This document shows positions 8,680 to 15,377 of a stretch of 64,000 bases of DNA, in pieces; position 1 is the stretch's first letter; every line of letters starts with the position of its first letter. The translations under genes were made by a program, and so were the position numbers. The notes beneath the pieces were generated by a model. It searched no databases. It saw only the letters and a program-made list of their open reading frames with translations, and was not told the origin of the DNA. The stretch is from Janthinobacterium lividum. Lineage in GTDB: Bacteria; Pseudomonadota; Gammaproteobacteria; Burkholderiales; Burkholderiaceae_D. The stretch spans positions 4,278,001-4,342,000 of the forward strand of contig NZ_CP075583.1 of assembly GCF_023509035.1 (NCBI RefSeq). The letters run 5' to 3'.

Positions 8680-9177
8680 CTATTCCCAGATGATTTCCAA
8701 GGGCACGCCCGGCTCCAGCTCCGCCTCCTTGCCGGAAAGCGGATATTTTCGATGCCCCAGCGAGTATTTGGTCACGAAGACTTTGTAGCCCCCATCGTGA
8801 AGAAAATGCACGACGAAGCGGCTAGCATCGGCGGGAGCATACGGGGGAACCGCCACGGTTTGCTCCACGCGGATATCCTTGCCGTTTTTTACCGTATGCA
8901 TGACGATGGCCGCCTGCATCCCCGGCTTCTATGCCGCCGGTATCGAAAGGCAGCAAGTGTCTCCCCCACCACCGTTGCCGGGAGCAAGATAACCGGCCTC
9001 CGCCGACGAGCCATCGGCCAGTGTCACGGTATAACTGCCGACGCCATGCTCGCCATGGTTGTAGGCCGTCAGGCTCACGCTGATTTGCCTTTCATGCCTC
9101 GTACATCCGGCATTCAAAAGCGACAAGACCATGCACACGAAACAGGCGGCATATTTACTTTTCGAGAAAAAAATCAT
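8680..9177 (-). pseudogene. lipoprotein of DUF3304-like family, split by an in-frame amber codon
   Basis: Starts at ATG 9177 with GAGG upstream and a lipoprotein signal (lipobox LLNAGC). The mature part aligns throughout with the intact neighbour at 9246-9758: SAYNH...HGVGSY.VTL, GGGG.TCCLSIP and KNGKDIRVEQT are shared. A TAG codon at 8929-8931 interrupts the frame where the paralogue has Trp (IPRVWQAGM against IPAA-stop-KPGM), so one G-to-A change of TGG explains it. Downstream codons stay in the same frame to 8680, including HRKYPLSGKEA. The remaining upstream product would be 82 residues. This looks like recent inactivation of one duplicate. Confidence 0.8.
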
Positions 9178-9245
9178 TTAGTCCTCAATCAAGCCAGTTA
9201 TTACAGGGAATTTCATGTGCCTGAAACCTCTGCCACTCAGCGCCT

Positions 9246-9758
9246 TCATCCCCAGATAATTTCAATTGGAACGCCCCGCTCCAATTGTGCCTCTTTCCCT
9301 GACAGCGGGTATTTTCGATGGCCGAGCAGGTATCGGGTGACGAACACCTTGTATTTGCCATTGCGCAGAAAATGCACGATGAACATTCCCGCATCGCCAG
9401 CCGCATACTTCGGCACTGGCACGGTTTGTTCCACGCGGATGTCCTTGCCATTCTTGATGGTATGCATGACGATGGTTGCCGTCATGCCCGCTTGCCACAC
9501 GCGGGGAATGGAAAGGCAACAAGTATGTCCGCCGCCACCCTGACCAGCGTCCAGGTAGCCCGCTCCCGCACTGGCGCCATTCTGCAAGGTCACTTCATAG
9601 CTACCAACCCCGTGATCGGTATGGTTGTAGGCGCTTAGATTCACTGTCAACTCTTTGCGTTCCTGGCCATCCTTGCCCTCTGCGGCATGTGACACGGCCA
9701 TGAAAAGCCACAAGAAACCGACCAGCAGCGGTTTCATCGAAAAAAGATTATTTACCAT
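9246..9758 (-). CDS. secreted protein of DUF3304-like family, intact paralogue
   Basis: 170 residues from ATG 9758, with GGGAG 6 bases upstream and a signal peptide ending near SHAAEG. The central GGGGHTCCLSIP motif with paired cysteines and the C-terminal HRKYPLSGKEAQLERGVPIEIIWG are shared with the interrupted copy downstream. The Cys-Cys and glycine pattern resembles DUF3304 proteins, which often occur in multicopy near type VI effector loci in related bacteria, but no such effector is visible here. Function unknown; an envelope location is likely. Confidence 0.75.
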   Translation of the reverse strand: MVNNLFSMKPLLVGFLWLFMAVSHAAEGKDGQERKELTVNLSAYNHTDHGVGSYEVTLQNGASAGAGYLDAGQGGGGHTCCLSIPRVWQAGMTATIVMHTIKNGKDIRVEQTVPVPKYAAGDAGMFIVHFLRNGKYKVFVTRYLLGHRKYPLSGKEAQLERGVPIEIIWG

Positions 9759-9828
9759 GGGACTCCCTCAGCAATTACAAATGAATGACACCGTCAATTC
9801 TGCATTTTTGTCGGGCCTCAACAGCTTC

Positions 9829-10302
9829 CTATTTCGCCGCATGCGCATCCCACAACGGAGGCCCCGCCTCCCAGACGGTGTTCGGCAAGGCGTGCAAGGC
9901 GTCGTAAAAGGCGTCCAGCGAGGCCGGCGGATTTTTCATCAGGGCCACGAACTGCGGCTGTTCCATCGCCTTGCCCGACGTGTAGAGCGCCAGCAGCACA
10001 TATTGCGTCTGCCGGTCGAGGTCATCGATTCCCGCATCGAGCGCACGCTGCTGGTATGTGGCAACGAACGCATTGAGTATGCGCGGCGGCGTGTCATTCG
10101 TTTCATCGGTGATCACGCGCCGCAGATGGCTGACCAGCTTGGTGGTATCGGCGGGTTTGACTTTGACATGCCGCGCTCCGCTGGAGGCTTGTGGCGCCGC
10201 CTTGTCGGCAGCCTGCGCCATGGCGTTGCTGCCAATAAACGCCAGCGCCACGCACAGGGCCAGCGCCGGGAGCGTCATCGGATAATGCTTGCATGGTGGC
10301 AT
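9829..10302 (-). CDS. hypothetical exported protein, 157 aa
   Basis: Signal peptide visible (LPALALCVALAFIGSNAMAQA) with cleavage expected after about residue 31. The start may be ATG 10302 or ATG 10278; neither has a good ribosome binding site. The mature part is about 125 residues and helical, with LVSHLRRVITDETNDTPPRILNAF and DRQTQYVLLALYTSGKAM. No family recognised. It follows the LuxR-type gene divergently across a 290-base AT-containing spacer. Confidence 0.65.
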   Translation of the reverse strand: MPPCKHYPMTLPALALCVALAFIGSNAMAQAADKAAPQASSGARHVKVKPADTTKLVSHLRRVITDETNDTPPRILNAFVATYQQRALDAGIDDLDRQTQYVLLALYTSGKAMEQPQFVALMKNPPASLDAFYDALHALPNTVWEAGPPLWDAHAAK

Positions 10303-10595
10303 AAAGACTTTCGCTCAGTGAATGACATGCGACCCCTGTCCCATGCCTGGAGTTTATATTTTTGACAATTTTTTATTGTATCGGGGAATTTTTAATCCAG
10401 GAGCACGATTGCATCGGCAGTACCGCATTGCGGTGGTCCCGTGTTTGTACTATCTTGAAAGATGCCCAGGCCAGATGGCAGCGACCATCCCCTTCCTCAC
10501 AAAGGTAGGGCGGATCGCTGCGCCACCCTGCCCTTATCCAGTTCCGCACCTGTAAGCCCGCGGCACACTGATGTGTGGAGGAAATGGGGGCAAGC
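10303..10595. other. intergenic region between divergent genes
   Basis: Roughly 290 bases. It contains an AT-rich patch at 10351-10396 with a TTGACA hexamer at 10362-10367 on the plus strand and a small inverted repeat ACAAT/ATTGT around it. No well-placed -10 hexamer follows, so I do not call a promoter. GGAGG at 10577-10581 is the likely ribosome binding site of the next gene. Confidence 0.4.
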
Positions 10596-11321
10596 ATGAG
10601 TACCACGACGGATGTTGGCAAACTGATCGGCGCCATGTACGACTCGGCCTGCGGCGCAGGCGACTGGCCGCAGCTCGACAGCGCTGGCTTGAGCGGCCAG
10701 CAATGGCAGCAACTTTTGCCGCATCTGCAACGCGCGCTGTGCCTGCAGCAGCGCCTGCGCGAGGCGCAGCTGGCCAGCCACTGCGCGCTGGCGGCGCTCG
10801 ACGCCATGGGAGTCACCGTGCTGGTGCTCGACGCCAACCTCGGACTGCGCTTCGCCACCCCCGCCGGCCACGCCCTGCATGCGGCGCAACTGGAACACGC
10901 CGCCCCACCTGCCCTGGTGCGCGCCGTGCGCCTGGTGATCGCCAGCGCCGACGGCGCAGCGCAATGCCAGTCGCTGCGCCTGGCGCGCAAGCAGCAAGCG
11001 CCGCTGGCCCTGACCGTCACCCCGCTTGCCGATTGCCAGCCTCCATGCGCGCTGCTGATCGCGCGTGACCCCACGCAAGCGAGCACATCGGTCCCTGCCC
11101 TGCGCCAGTTGTTTGACTTGACGCAAGCCGAAGCGCAAGTAGGCAAGGCGCTGGCGCAAGGGGCCACCATCGAAGAAATCGCCGCGCAGGGCGGCATCAG
11201 CGTCAACACCGTCAAGACGCATCTGCACCACACCTATTTAAAGACGGATACGCGTCGCCAGGGCGAGCTGATCGCGCTGATCCACGGCGCAACGGCGCAC
11301 TTGGCCGTACTCGATGCCTGA
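10596..11321 (+). CDS. LuxR-type helix-turn-helix transcriptional regulator
   Basis: 241 residues from ATG 10596; ATG 10584 and GTG 10575 are alternatives, the former only 2 bases from GGAGG. The C-terminal 60 residues are a LuxR/FixJ winged-helix type DNA-binding domain (FDLTQAEAQVGKALAQGATIEEIAAQGGIS followed by VNTVKTHLHHTYLKTDT). The N-terminal part has no receiver domain and no recognisable autoinducer pocket; it may be a degenerate PAS-like sensor (LDAMGVTVLVLDANLGLRFATPAG). Two palindromes lie immediately downstream, ahead of the next gene, and are plausible binding sites. Ligand unknown. Confidence 0.85.
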   Translation: MSTTTDVGKLIGAMYDSACGAGDWPQLDSAGLSGQQWQQLLPHLQRALCLQQRLREAQLASHCALAALDAMGVTVLVLDANLGLRFATPAGHALHAAQLEHAAPPALVRAVRLVIASADGAAQCQSLRLARKQQAPLALTVTPLADCQPPCALLIARDPTQASTSVPALRQLFDLTQAEAQVGKALAQGATIEEIAAQGGISVNTVKTHLHHTYLKTDTRRQGELIALIHGATAHLAVLDA

Positions 11322-11327
11322 GGCGTG

Positions 11328-11355
11328 TCATCCGATCGGATGATGCACGGTGCAT
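11328..11355. promoter_or_regulatory. two adjacent palindromes after the LuxR-type gene
   Basis: TCATCCGATCGGATGA (11328-11343) is a perfect 16-base palindrome. ATGCACGGTGCAT (11343-11355) is a second perfect one around a central G, starting on the last base of the first. No T-tract follows, so a terminator is less likely than an operator. They sit 150 bases before the next gene start. Confidence 0.5.
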
Positions 11356-11506
11356 ATTGATTGCCTACACTGGCAACACCGGTTGTCCACGCCTTGCCAG
11401 TGTCATTCACAACGCACGCGGACAAGCCGGTTCGATTTCCCTGGCACCCACATCAACATCGCCGCGCCGGCAGCGGACGGCGCCAAATTCAAGGATGGGC
11501 TGGAAA

Positions 11507-11956
11507 ATGAAAACATGGATCTTGGCCGGCACCATGGGCGTCTGCGCCCTGCTGGCAAATGCGCAAACGCTCCCCGACAGCCAGACCGTCGTCATTCCAG
11601 GCGGGCGCTTGCAGACGATCGAACTACCGACACACAAACATTTCATGAGTGCAGAAACGTTTTCCCCGTTCCGCGGTGGCTATGAACTGTCGAACGGGCA
11701 AGTACTCTACCTGCGCAATGCGGGCAGCATCGGCGCCATGATGTATGCGCGCATCGATAACCAGGAAGAGCACCGCATCATCGCCACCGGCAGCGACAGC
11801 TTCGTGGCGCTCGACCAACAGCTGGCGATGCGCATCGACTTGCGCGATGATGGCAGCGTGGGCGGCGAAGTGCTGATGCGCGTACCAGCCGAAAAACTGG
11901 CCAGCGGCGAGATCGTGCCGGCCCACATACAAAGCATGAGCCTGGCATCGCGCTAA
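11507..11956 (+). CDS. hypothetical exported protein, copy A of a duplicated family
   Basis: 149 residues from ATG 11507, chosen because a signal peptide (MKTWILAGTMGVCALLANAQ) starts there and AAGGA lies upstream. The mature part carries YELSNGQVLYLRNAG, ARIDNQEEHRIIAT, FVALDQQL and LRDDGSVGGEVLM. It is clearly homologous along its whole length to the gene at 12567. No described family recognised. It is followed by an unrelated 130-residue gene, and that pair is the unit that was duplicated. Confidence 0.75.
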   Translation: MKTWILAGTMGVCALLANAQTLPDSQTVVIPGGRLQTIELPTHKHFMSAETFSPFRGGYELSNGQVLYLRNAGSIGAMMYARIDNQEEHRIIATGSDSFVALDQQLAMRIDLRDDGSVGGEVLMRVPAEKLASGEIVPAHIQSMSLASR

Positions 11957-11989
11957 GGCGGCAAGCCACATTCGACATGGGTGACAGCC

Positions 11990-12382
11990 ATGAGCAAACA
12001 GTATTCGGTCCAACAGCAAAATGCGCTGACCCAGGCCGCCATCAAGCAGACGGCGGCCTGGTGGCGCGCCCGCCCCTTGCCCGATGCCTTGCGCCAGTGC
12101 GCAGCCAGCCATGGCGTGGCGCTGGGTGCGGCCCTCATGCTCGAGCTGCAACTGGCCTACCCCGGCAAGCCCGCCGTGTATGGCAAACTGCTGAGCGCCG
12201 ATGGCCACTTCATCCACTTCGAAATGGACCTCGACGACGCCCTGCGCCCCCTCCCCGGCAGCGTGGAATGGAAGGACGTCAGCGCCAGATATGACCTGGC
12301 CGCGCACAAACGGGGCACGGGCGTAGGGTACGGCGAGCTGTGCAAAAAGGTGCTGCAGGAAATGAATCACTGTGCGCGGTAG
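11990..12382 (+). CDS. hypothetical protein, 130 aa
   Basis: ATG 11990 is preferred to GTG 11981. The product is cytoplasmic in appearance (no signal sequence), Ala/Leu-rich, with WWRARPLPDALRQC and a C-terminus GELCKKVLQEMNHCAR. No family recognised. The last codons reappear in degenerate form at 13040-13098 after the paralogue of the upstream gene, so this gene once had a second copy. Confidence 0.65.
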   Translation: MSKQYSVQQQNALTQAAIKQTAAWWRARPLPDALRQCAASHGVALGAALMLELQLAYPGKPAVYGKLLSADGHFIHFEMDLDDALRPLPGSVEWKDVSARYDLAAHKRGTGVGYGELCKKVLQEMNHCAR

Positions 12383-12566
12383 CATGGTCCCGCTGGCAGT
12401 CGGCGCTGCATATACCACAGCCATGCAATGGCGCGCCACGCAAAATATCAAGGTCTTTCTCCATCGAATGAAGGATGCGCATCGCCAAATCCGCACCTAG
12501 ACTGGTTGCTGCCTCACGCCCGCCCGCATCATGCGCCAGAGGCCATCAACCAACGAGGACAACAAC

Positions 12567-13010
12567 ATGAAAACCATCATCTTGAGCACGCTCGTGTGCC
12601 TCGCTGCCGCCAATACGGCAGCCACCGCGCAAACCCTGCCGCCGGAGCACACTGTCACCGTGCCGGGCAACTCGCTGCGCATCGATGTGCCGGAACACCC
12701 GCGCTACATGATGCGCCAGGATTTCAAGAAATTCGTCGGCACCTATGATCTGTCGAATGGCGACATCCTGGAACTGCGCCTCGCTGGCGCTGTCAAGTAT
12801 GCGCGTATCGGCAAGCAGGAAGAGCACCGCATCGTCGCCACCGACCACAACGCCTTCGTCGCGCTGGACCGCCAGTTGAAGGTACGTATCGACCACAATG
12901 ATGACGGCAGCGTGGATGGCGAACTGGTGATGGTGGTGCCGTCGCAGAAACTGTCGGGTGGCGACATCGTGCCCTCTCGCGTGCAAAACATCGGCCTGGC
13001 TTCGCGTTGA
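12567..13010 (+). CDS. hypothetical exported protein, copy B of a duplicated family
   Basis: 147 residues from ATG 12567 with GAGGA at 12555-12559. A signal peptide ends at about ATAQT. It shares with copy A the segments YDLSNGDILELR, ARIGKQEEHRIVAT, FVALDRQLK, NDDGSV-GEL-M and the end GLASR. Sequence divergence is substantial, so the duplication is not recent. Envelope or secreted location inferred; function unknown. Confidence 0.75.
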   Translation: MKTIILSTLVCLAAANTAATAQTLPPEHTVTVPGNSLRIDVPEHPRYMMRQDFKKFVGTYDLSNGDILELRLAGAVKYARIGKQEEHRIVATDHNAFVALDRQLKVRIDHNDDGSVDGELVMVVPSQKLSGGDIVPSRVQNIGLASR

Positions 13011-13039
13011 GGCGGCTGGCTGGCGCGGCAGGCCCGGCG

Positions 13040-13098
13040 CGGGGCACGACCTGCCGTGTAAAAAAGTCCTGCAAGAAATGAATAGCGCTACACCGTAG
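13040..13098 (+). pseudogene. remnant of a second copy of the 11990-12382 gene (3' end only)
   Basis: The stretch encodes CKKVLQEMN followed by a stop, matching the C-terminus CKKVLQEMN of the 130-residue gene, and includes a shared GGGGCACG just upstream. It lies at the same place relative to copy B as the full gene lies to copy A. The 5' portion has been deleted. Confidence 0.65.
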
Positions 13099-13185
13099 CG
13101 CGGTTCCAGGGTGTCTCGCGCTGCCATTGCATGCTATTATCGCCGCCAAATTCCTTGAACGAATGGCAACGGCCCATGGAGCGCA

Positions 13186-13710
13186 ATGCAGACACCTGAC
13201 AGTAATCCGATATTCACCGTGCTGCGGCGCGGCTTGCGCCTGCTGGCCTGGCCCTTGCTGGCCCTGGTCAGTGCCGCCTGCACCAGCACCACGCGCCATC
13301 CTGCCAGCGAGCCCACGCAAGTCATCCTGCGCTTTACCTATGACGACGGCAAGCCGATGCGGCATGACAATTACCTGGCCCAGGCGCGCCAGCAAACGTA
13401 TATCAAGTACTGCAGCAAGATAGGCAGCACCCGTGTCTGCGACATCGGCTCGGATCCACTCTTCATGGGCGGCGACGCCCCGCTGGACGCCAACGGCGAA
13501 GTGCGCGTCACCCTGCACTCGACCGGCCCCATCGGCAACAATCCGACCAGTCTTTGCATCAAGGGCAAAGGCTACGTCTTTGATTCCGGCGACTGGAAAC
13601 GCGGTCCCTTCAGCCCCGGCCAGGTGATCGAGATCCGCTACAGGATTAACGAAGTGGAAATGGCGTGCCCCTGGTCGTCGGGCACGCCGCCGTGGTGGGA
13701 CAAGGATTAA
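13186..13710 (+). CDS. hypothetical lipoprotein, 174 aa
   Basis: ATG 13186 with GGAG upstream. A hydrophobic leader (LRLLAWPLLALVSAAC) ends in a lipobox with Cys at about residue 32, so the mature protein should be lipid-anchored. The mature part has ILRFTYDDGKPMRHDN, several cysteines (YIKYCSK, TRVCDIG, SLCIKGKG, EMACPW) and a Trp-rich end. No family recognised. It converges on terB across a strong inverted repeat. Confidence 0.7.
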   Translation: MQTPDSNPIFTVLRRGLRLLAWPLLALVSAACTSTTRHPASEPTQVILRFTYDDGKPMRHDNYLAQARQQTYIKYCSKIGSTRVCDIGSDPLFMGGDAPLDANGEVRVTLHSTGPIGNNPTSLCIKGKGYVFDSGDWKRGPFSPGQVIEIRYRINEVEMACPWSSGTPPWWDKD

Positions 13711-13711
13711 G

Positions 13712-13736
13712 CTAGCCAGCCGGGTCGGCTGGCTAG
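13712..13736. terminator. inverted repeat between convergent genes
   Basis: CTAGCCAGCC, a 5-base loop, then GGCTGGCTAG: a perfect 10-base-pair stem between the lipoprotein stop and the terB stop. There is no long T-tract, so termination strength is uncertain, but position and symmetry fit a bidirectional terminator. Confidence 0.6.
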
Positions 13737-13740
13737 GCAG

Positions 13741-14196
13741 TTACTGCAGCTCGAACTCCGCAGGAGTCAAGCCCAGCTCGCGCGCGATCTTGCTGGCCAC
13801 GCGCTGCTCGTTGGCATCGAAATTGCCGTCCGACGAAGCGACGGCGATAATCATGCGCACCAGCAAGCGCGACGCCTCCACATTCGACTTCATCTTGCCC
13901 AGCGCCTGATACGCCTTGGCTTCGCCGATATCCTTGTCGAACTCCAGCTGCCCGACATATTCCTGGAAAGCCTTGATCACGTCCGTGGTGGTAAATACGG
14001 ACAGCGCATCATTGCTTTCAATGAACTTCACCATCTTCTGCTTCTCTTCCGCACTAACACTGCCGTCCGCCATGGCGATCAAGGCCGAGCCGGCCATCGC
14101 GGCGTTCAGAAAATCCTTGTTCTTGTACTTCAAGGCCTCGGTTTTCAACTCGCTTGCCTTGGACTTCAGCTTGGACAAAAAGGAATCGAAACTCAT
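13741..14196 (-). CDS. terB: TerB-family tellurite resistance/stress protein
   Basis: 151 residues from ATG 14196 with GGAGG well placed upstream. The helical TerB fold is recognisable: MAGSALIAMADGSVSAEEKQKM and a second acidic helix-turn IIAVASSDGNFDANEQ, each with the conserved Asp/Glu pattern thought to bind metal. TerB belongs to the Ter chemical-stress/phage-response network. Here it stands alone, without terC, terD or terA, but about 6 kb from the TerY-P-type operon. A functional link between the two is an inference. Confidence 0.88.
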   Translation of the reverse strand: MSFDSFLSKLKSKASELKTEALKYKNKDFLNAAMAGSALIAMADGSVSAEEKQKMVKFIESNDALSVFTTTDVIKAFQEYVGQLEFDKDIGEAKAYQALGKMKSNVEASRLLVRMIIAVASSDGNFDANEQRVASKIARELGLTPAEFELQ

Positions 14197-14452
14197 GGTG
14201 TACCTCCGGGTTGGTCATTGATCAGTGCGGCAAGACACGCCGCCATGTGCGGTAGTTGAGGGTGCAAGCTTGAAACACAAGCAAGGCACAAACAAGTATG
14301 TGCGCCGCCTTTGCCAATCGCCATGCTTTGCTCTCAAAAACGACTGCAACGCCACGCCAATTGAGCAACACGCAACGTTAAATAATTTGCAGTTGAAAAA
14401 TAAGTAACTTCATGGCAGCATGGAATGACATTTTCTTTACTGCAAGGTTGTG

Positions 14453-15259
14453 ATGGACAAGCAATTGCTGTTGATTTGCGCACTGACGTTCATCATCCAC
14501 ATCATCGGCACCCTCGCCTACTCCGTGCGCATCGCCGGCATCCGCACGCGGCGCATCGCCGTATCGCTGGCCCTGTTCAGCATTTTGATGCTGCTGTCGC
14601 GCACTTCGAACTCTTTCCTGGGACCATTCCTCGCCAAGCGGGTGGAAACAGGCATCGACCAGCACGTCGCCGCCAGCACGCTATTGATAGACTTCCGCTG
14701 GCTGCTATTCTCCGCCAGCCTGGCGACCATTCTCGGCGCGATACTGATCCCCACCTTCCAGCGCGCCTTCTGCCGCGCCGTCGAACACTTCCAGGTGCAC
14801 CGCTCCGTGCCCAAACTGCTGTTGCACGCCGTCTTCAAAGGCGGCTTGTCCTACCTGAAGACCTCCGCCAGCCTGCCCAAGCCCGCCAACGTCACGGGCC
14901 TGCGCGAAAAATCCGGCGTCTCCGTCTCCATGACGGCCATGAACGTCATCGCCACAGCCCTGTGGACGGTAGGCGTCTTCGCGGCGCTGTACGCCGGCGT
15001 GCTGGACCCCAGCGTGCGCGTCACCTCCAGCACGCTTTCATCGATCATCAACGGCGGCGCCACCATCATGATGGCCGTCTTCATCGACCCGCACATGTCG
15101 GGCATGACGGATGACGTCATCGAAGGCAAGATCGAAGAATCGCAATTCCGGCGCGCGGTGGTGTGGCTGGTCGGAAGCAGATTGGCGGGGACGCTGATTG
15201 CGCAGTTGTTATTGGTGCCGTCGGCGGTGGTGATTGTGGGGGTGGCGAATAATATATAA
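14453..15259 (+). CDS. amj: lipid II flippase, Amj family
   Basis: 268 residues from ATG 14453 (GTG 14450 adjoins it); AAGG lies just upstream. At least six hydrophobic segments. The N-terminal HIIGTLAYSVRIAGIRTRRIA and LLSRTSNSFLGPFLAKRVE are characteristic of Amj (formerly DUF2837, YdaH), an alternative to MurJ that moves lipid-linked peptidoglycan precursor across the membrane. In Bacillus Amj is induced when MurJ is inhibited. Whether this genome also has murJ cannot be seen. The gene borders the AT-rich island that follows. Confidence 0.85.
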   Translation: MDKQLLLICALTFIIHIIGTLAYSVRIAGIRTRRIAVSLALFSILMLLSRTSNSFLGPFLAKRVETGIDQHVAASTLLIDFRWLLFSASLATILGAILIPTFQRAFCRAVEHFQVHRSVPKLLLHAVFKGGLSYLKTSASLPKPANVTGLREKSGVSVSMTAMNVIATALWTVGVFAALYAGVLDPSVRVTSSTLSSIINGGATIMMAVFIDPHMSGMTDDVIEGKIEESQFRRAVVWLVGSRLAGTLIAQLLLVPSAVVIVGVANNI

Positions 15260-15377
15260 GGTCAACACATTTACTCATGCGAAGATATTTTACACCAACA
15301 AAAATTTAATACATAAATATATGAATAATTATTTAAAATCCTCCATATCAATTCTTTACGGAGAAGAAGATGACTTT

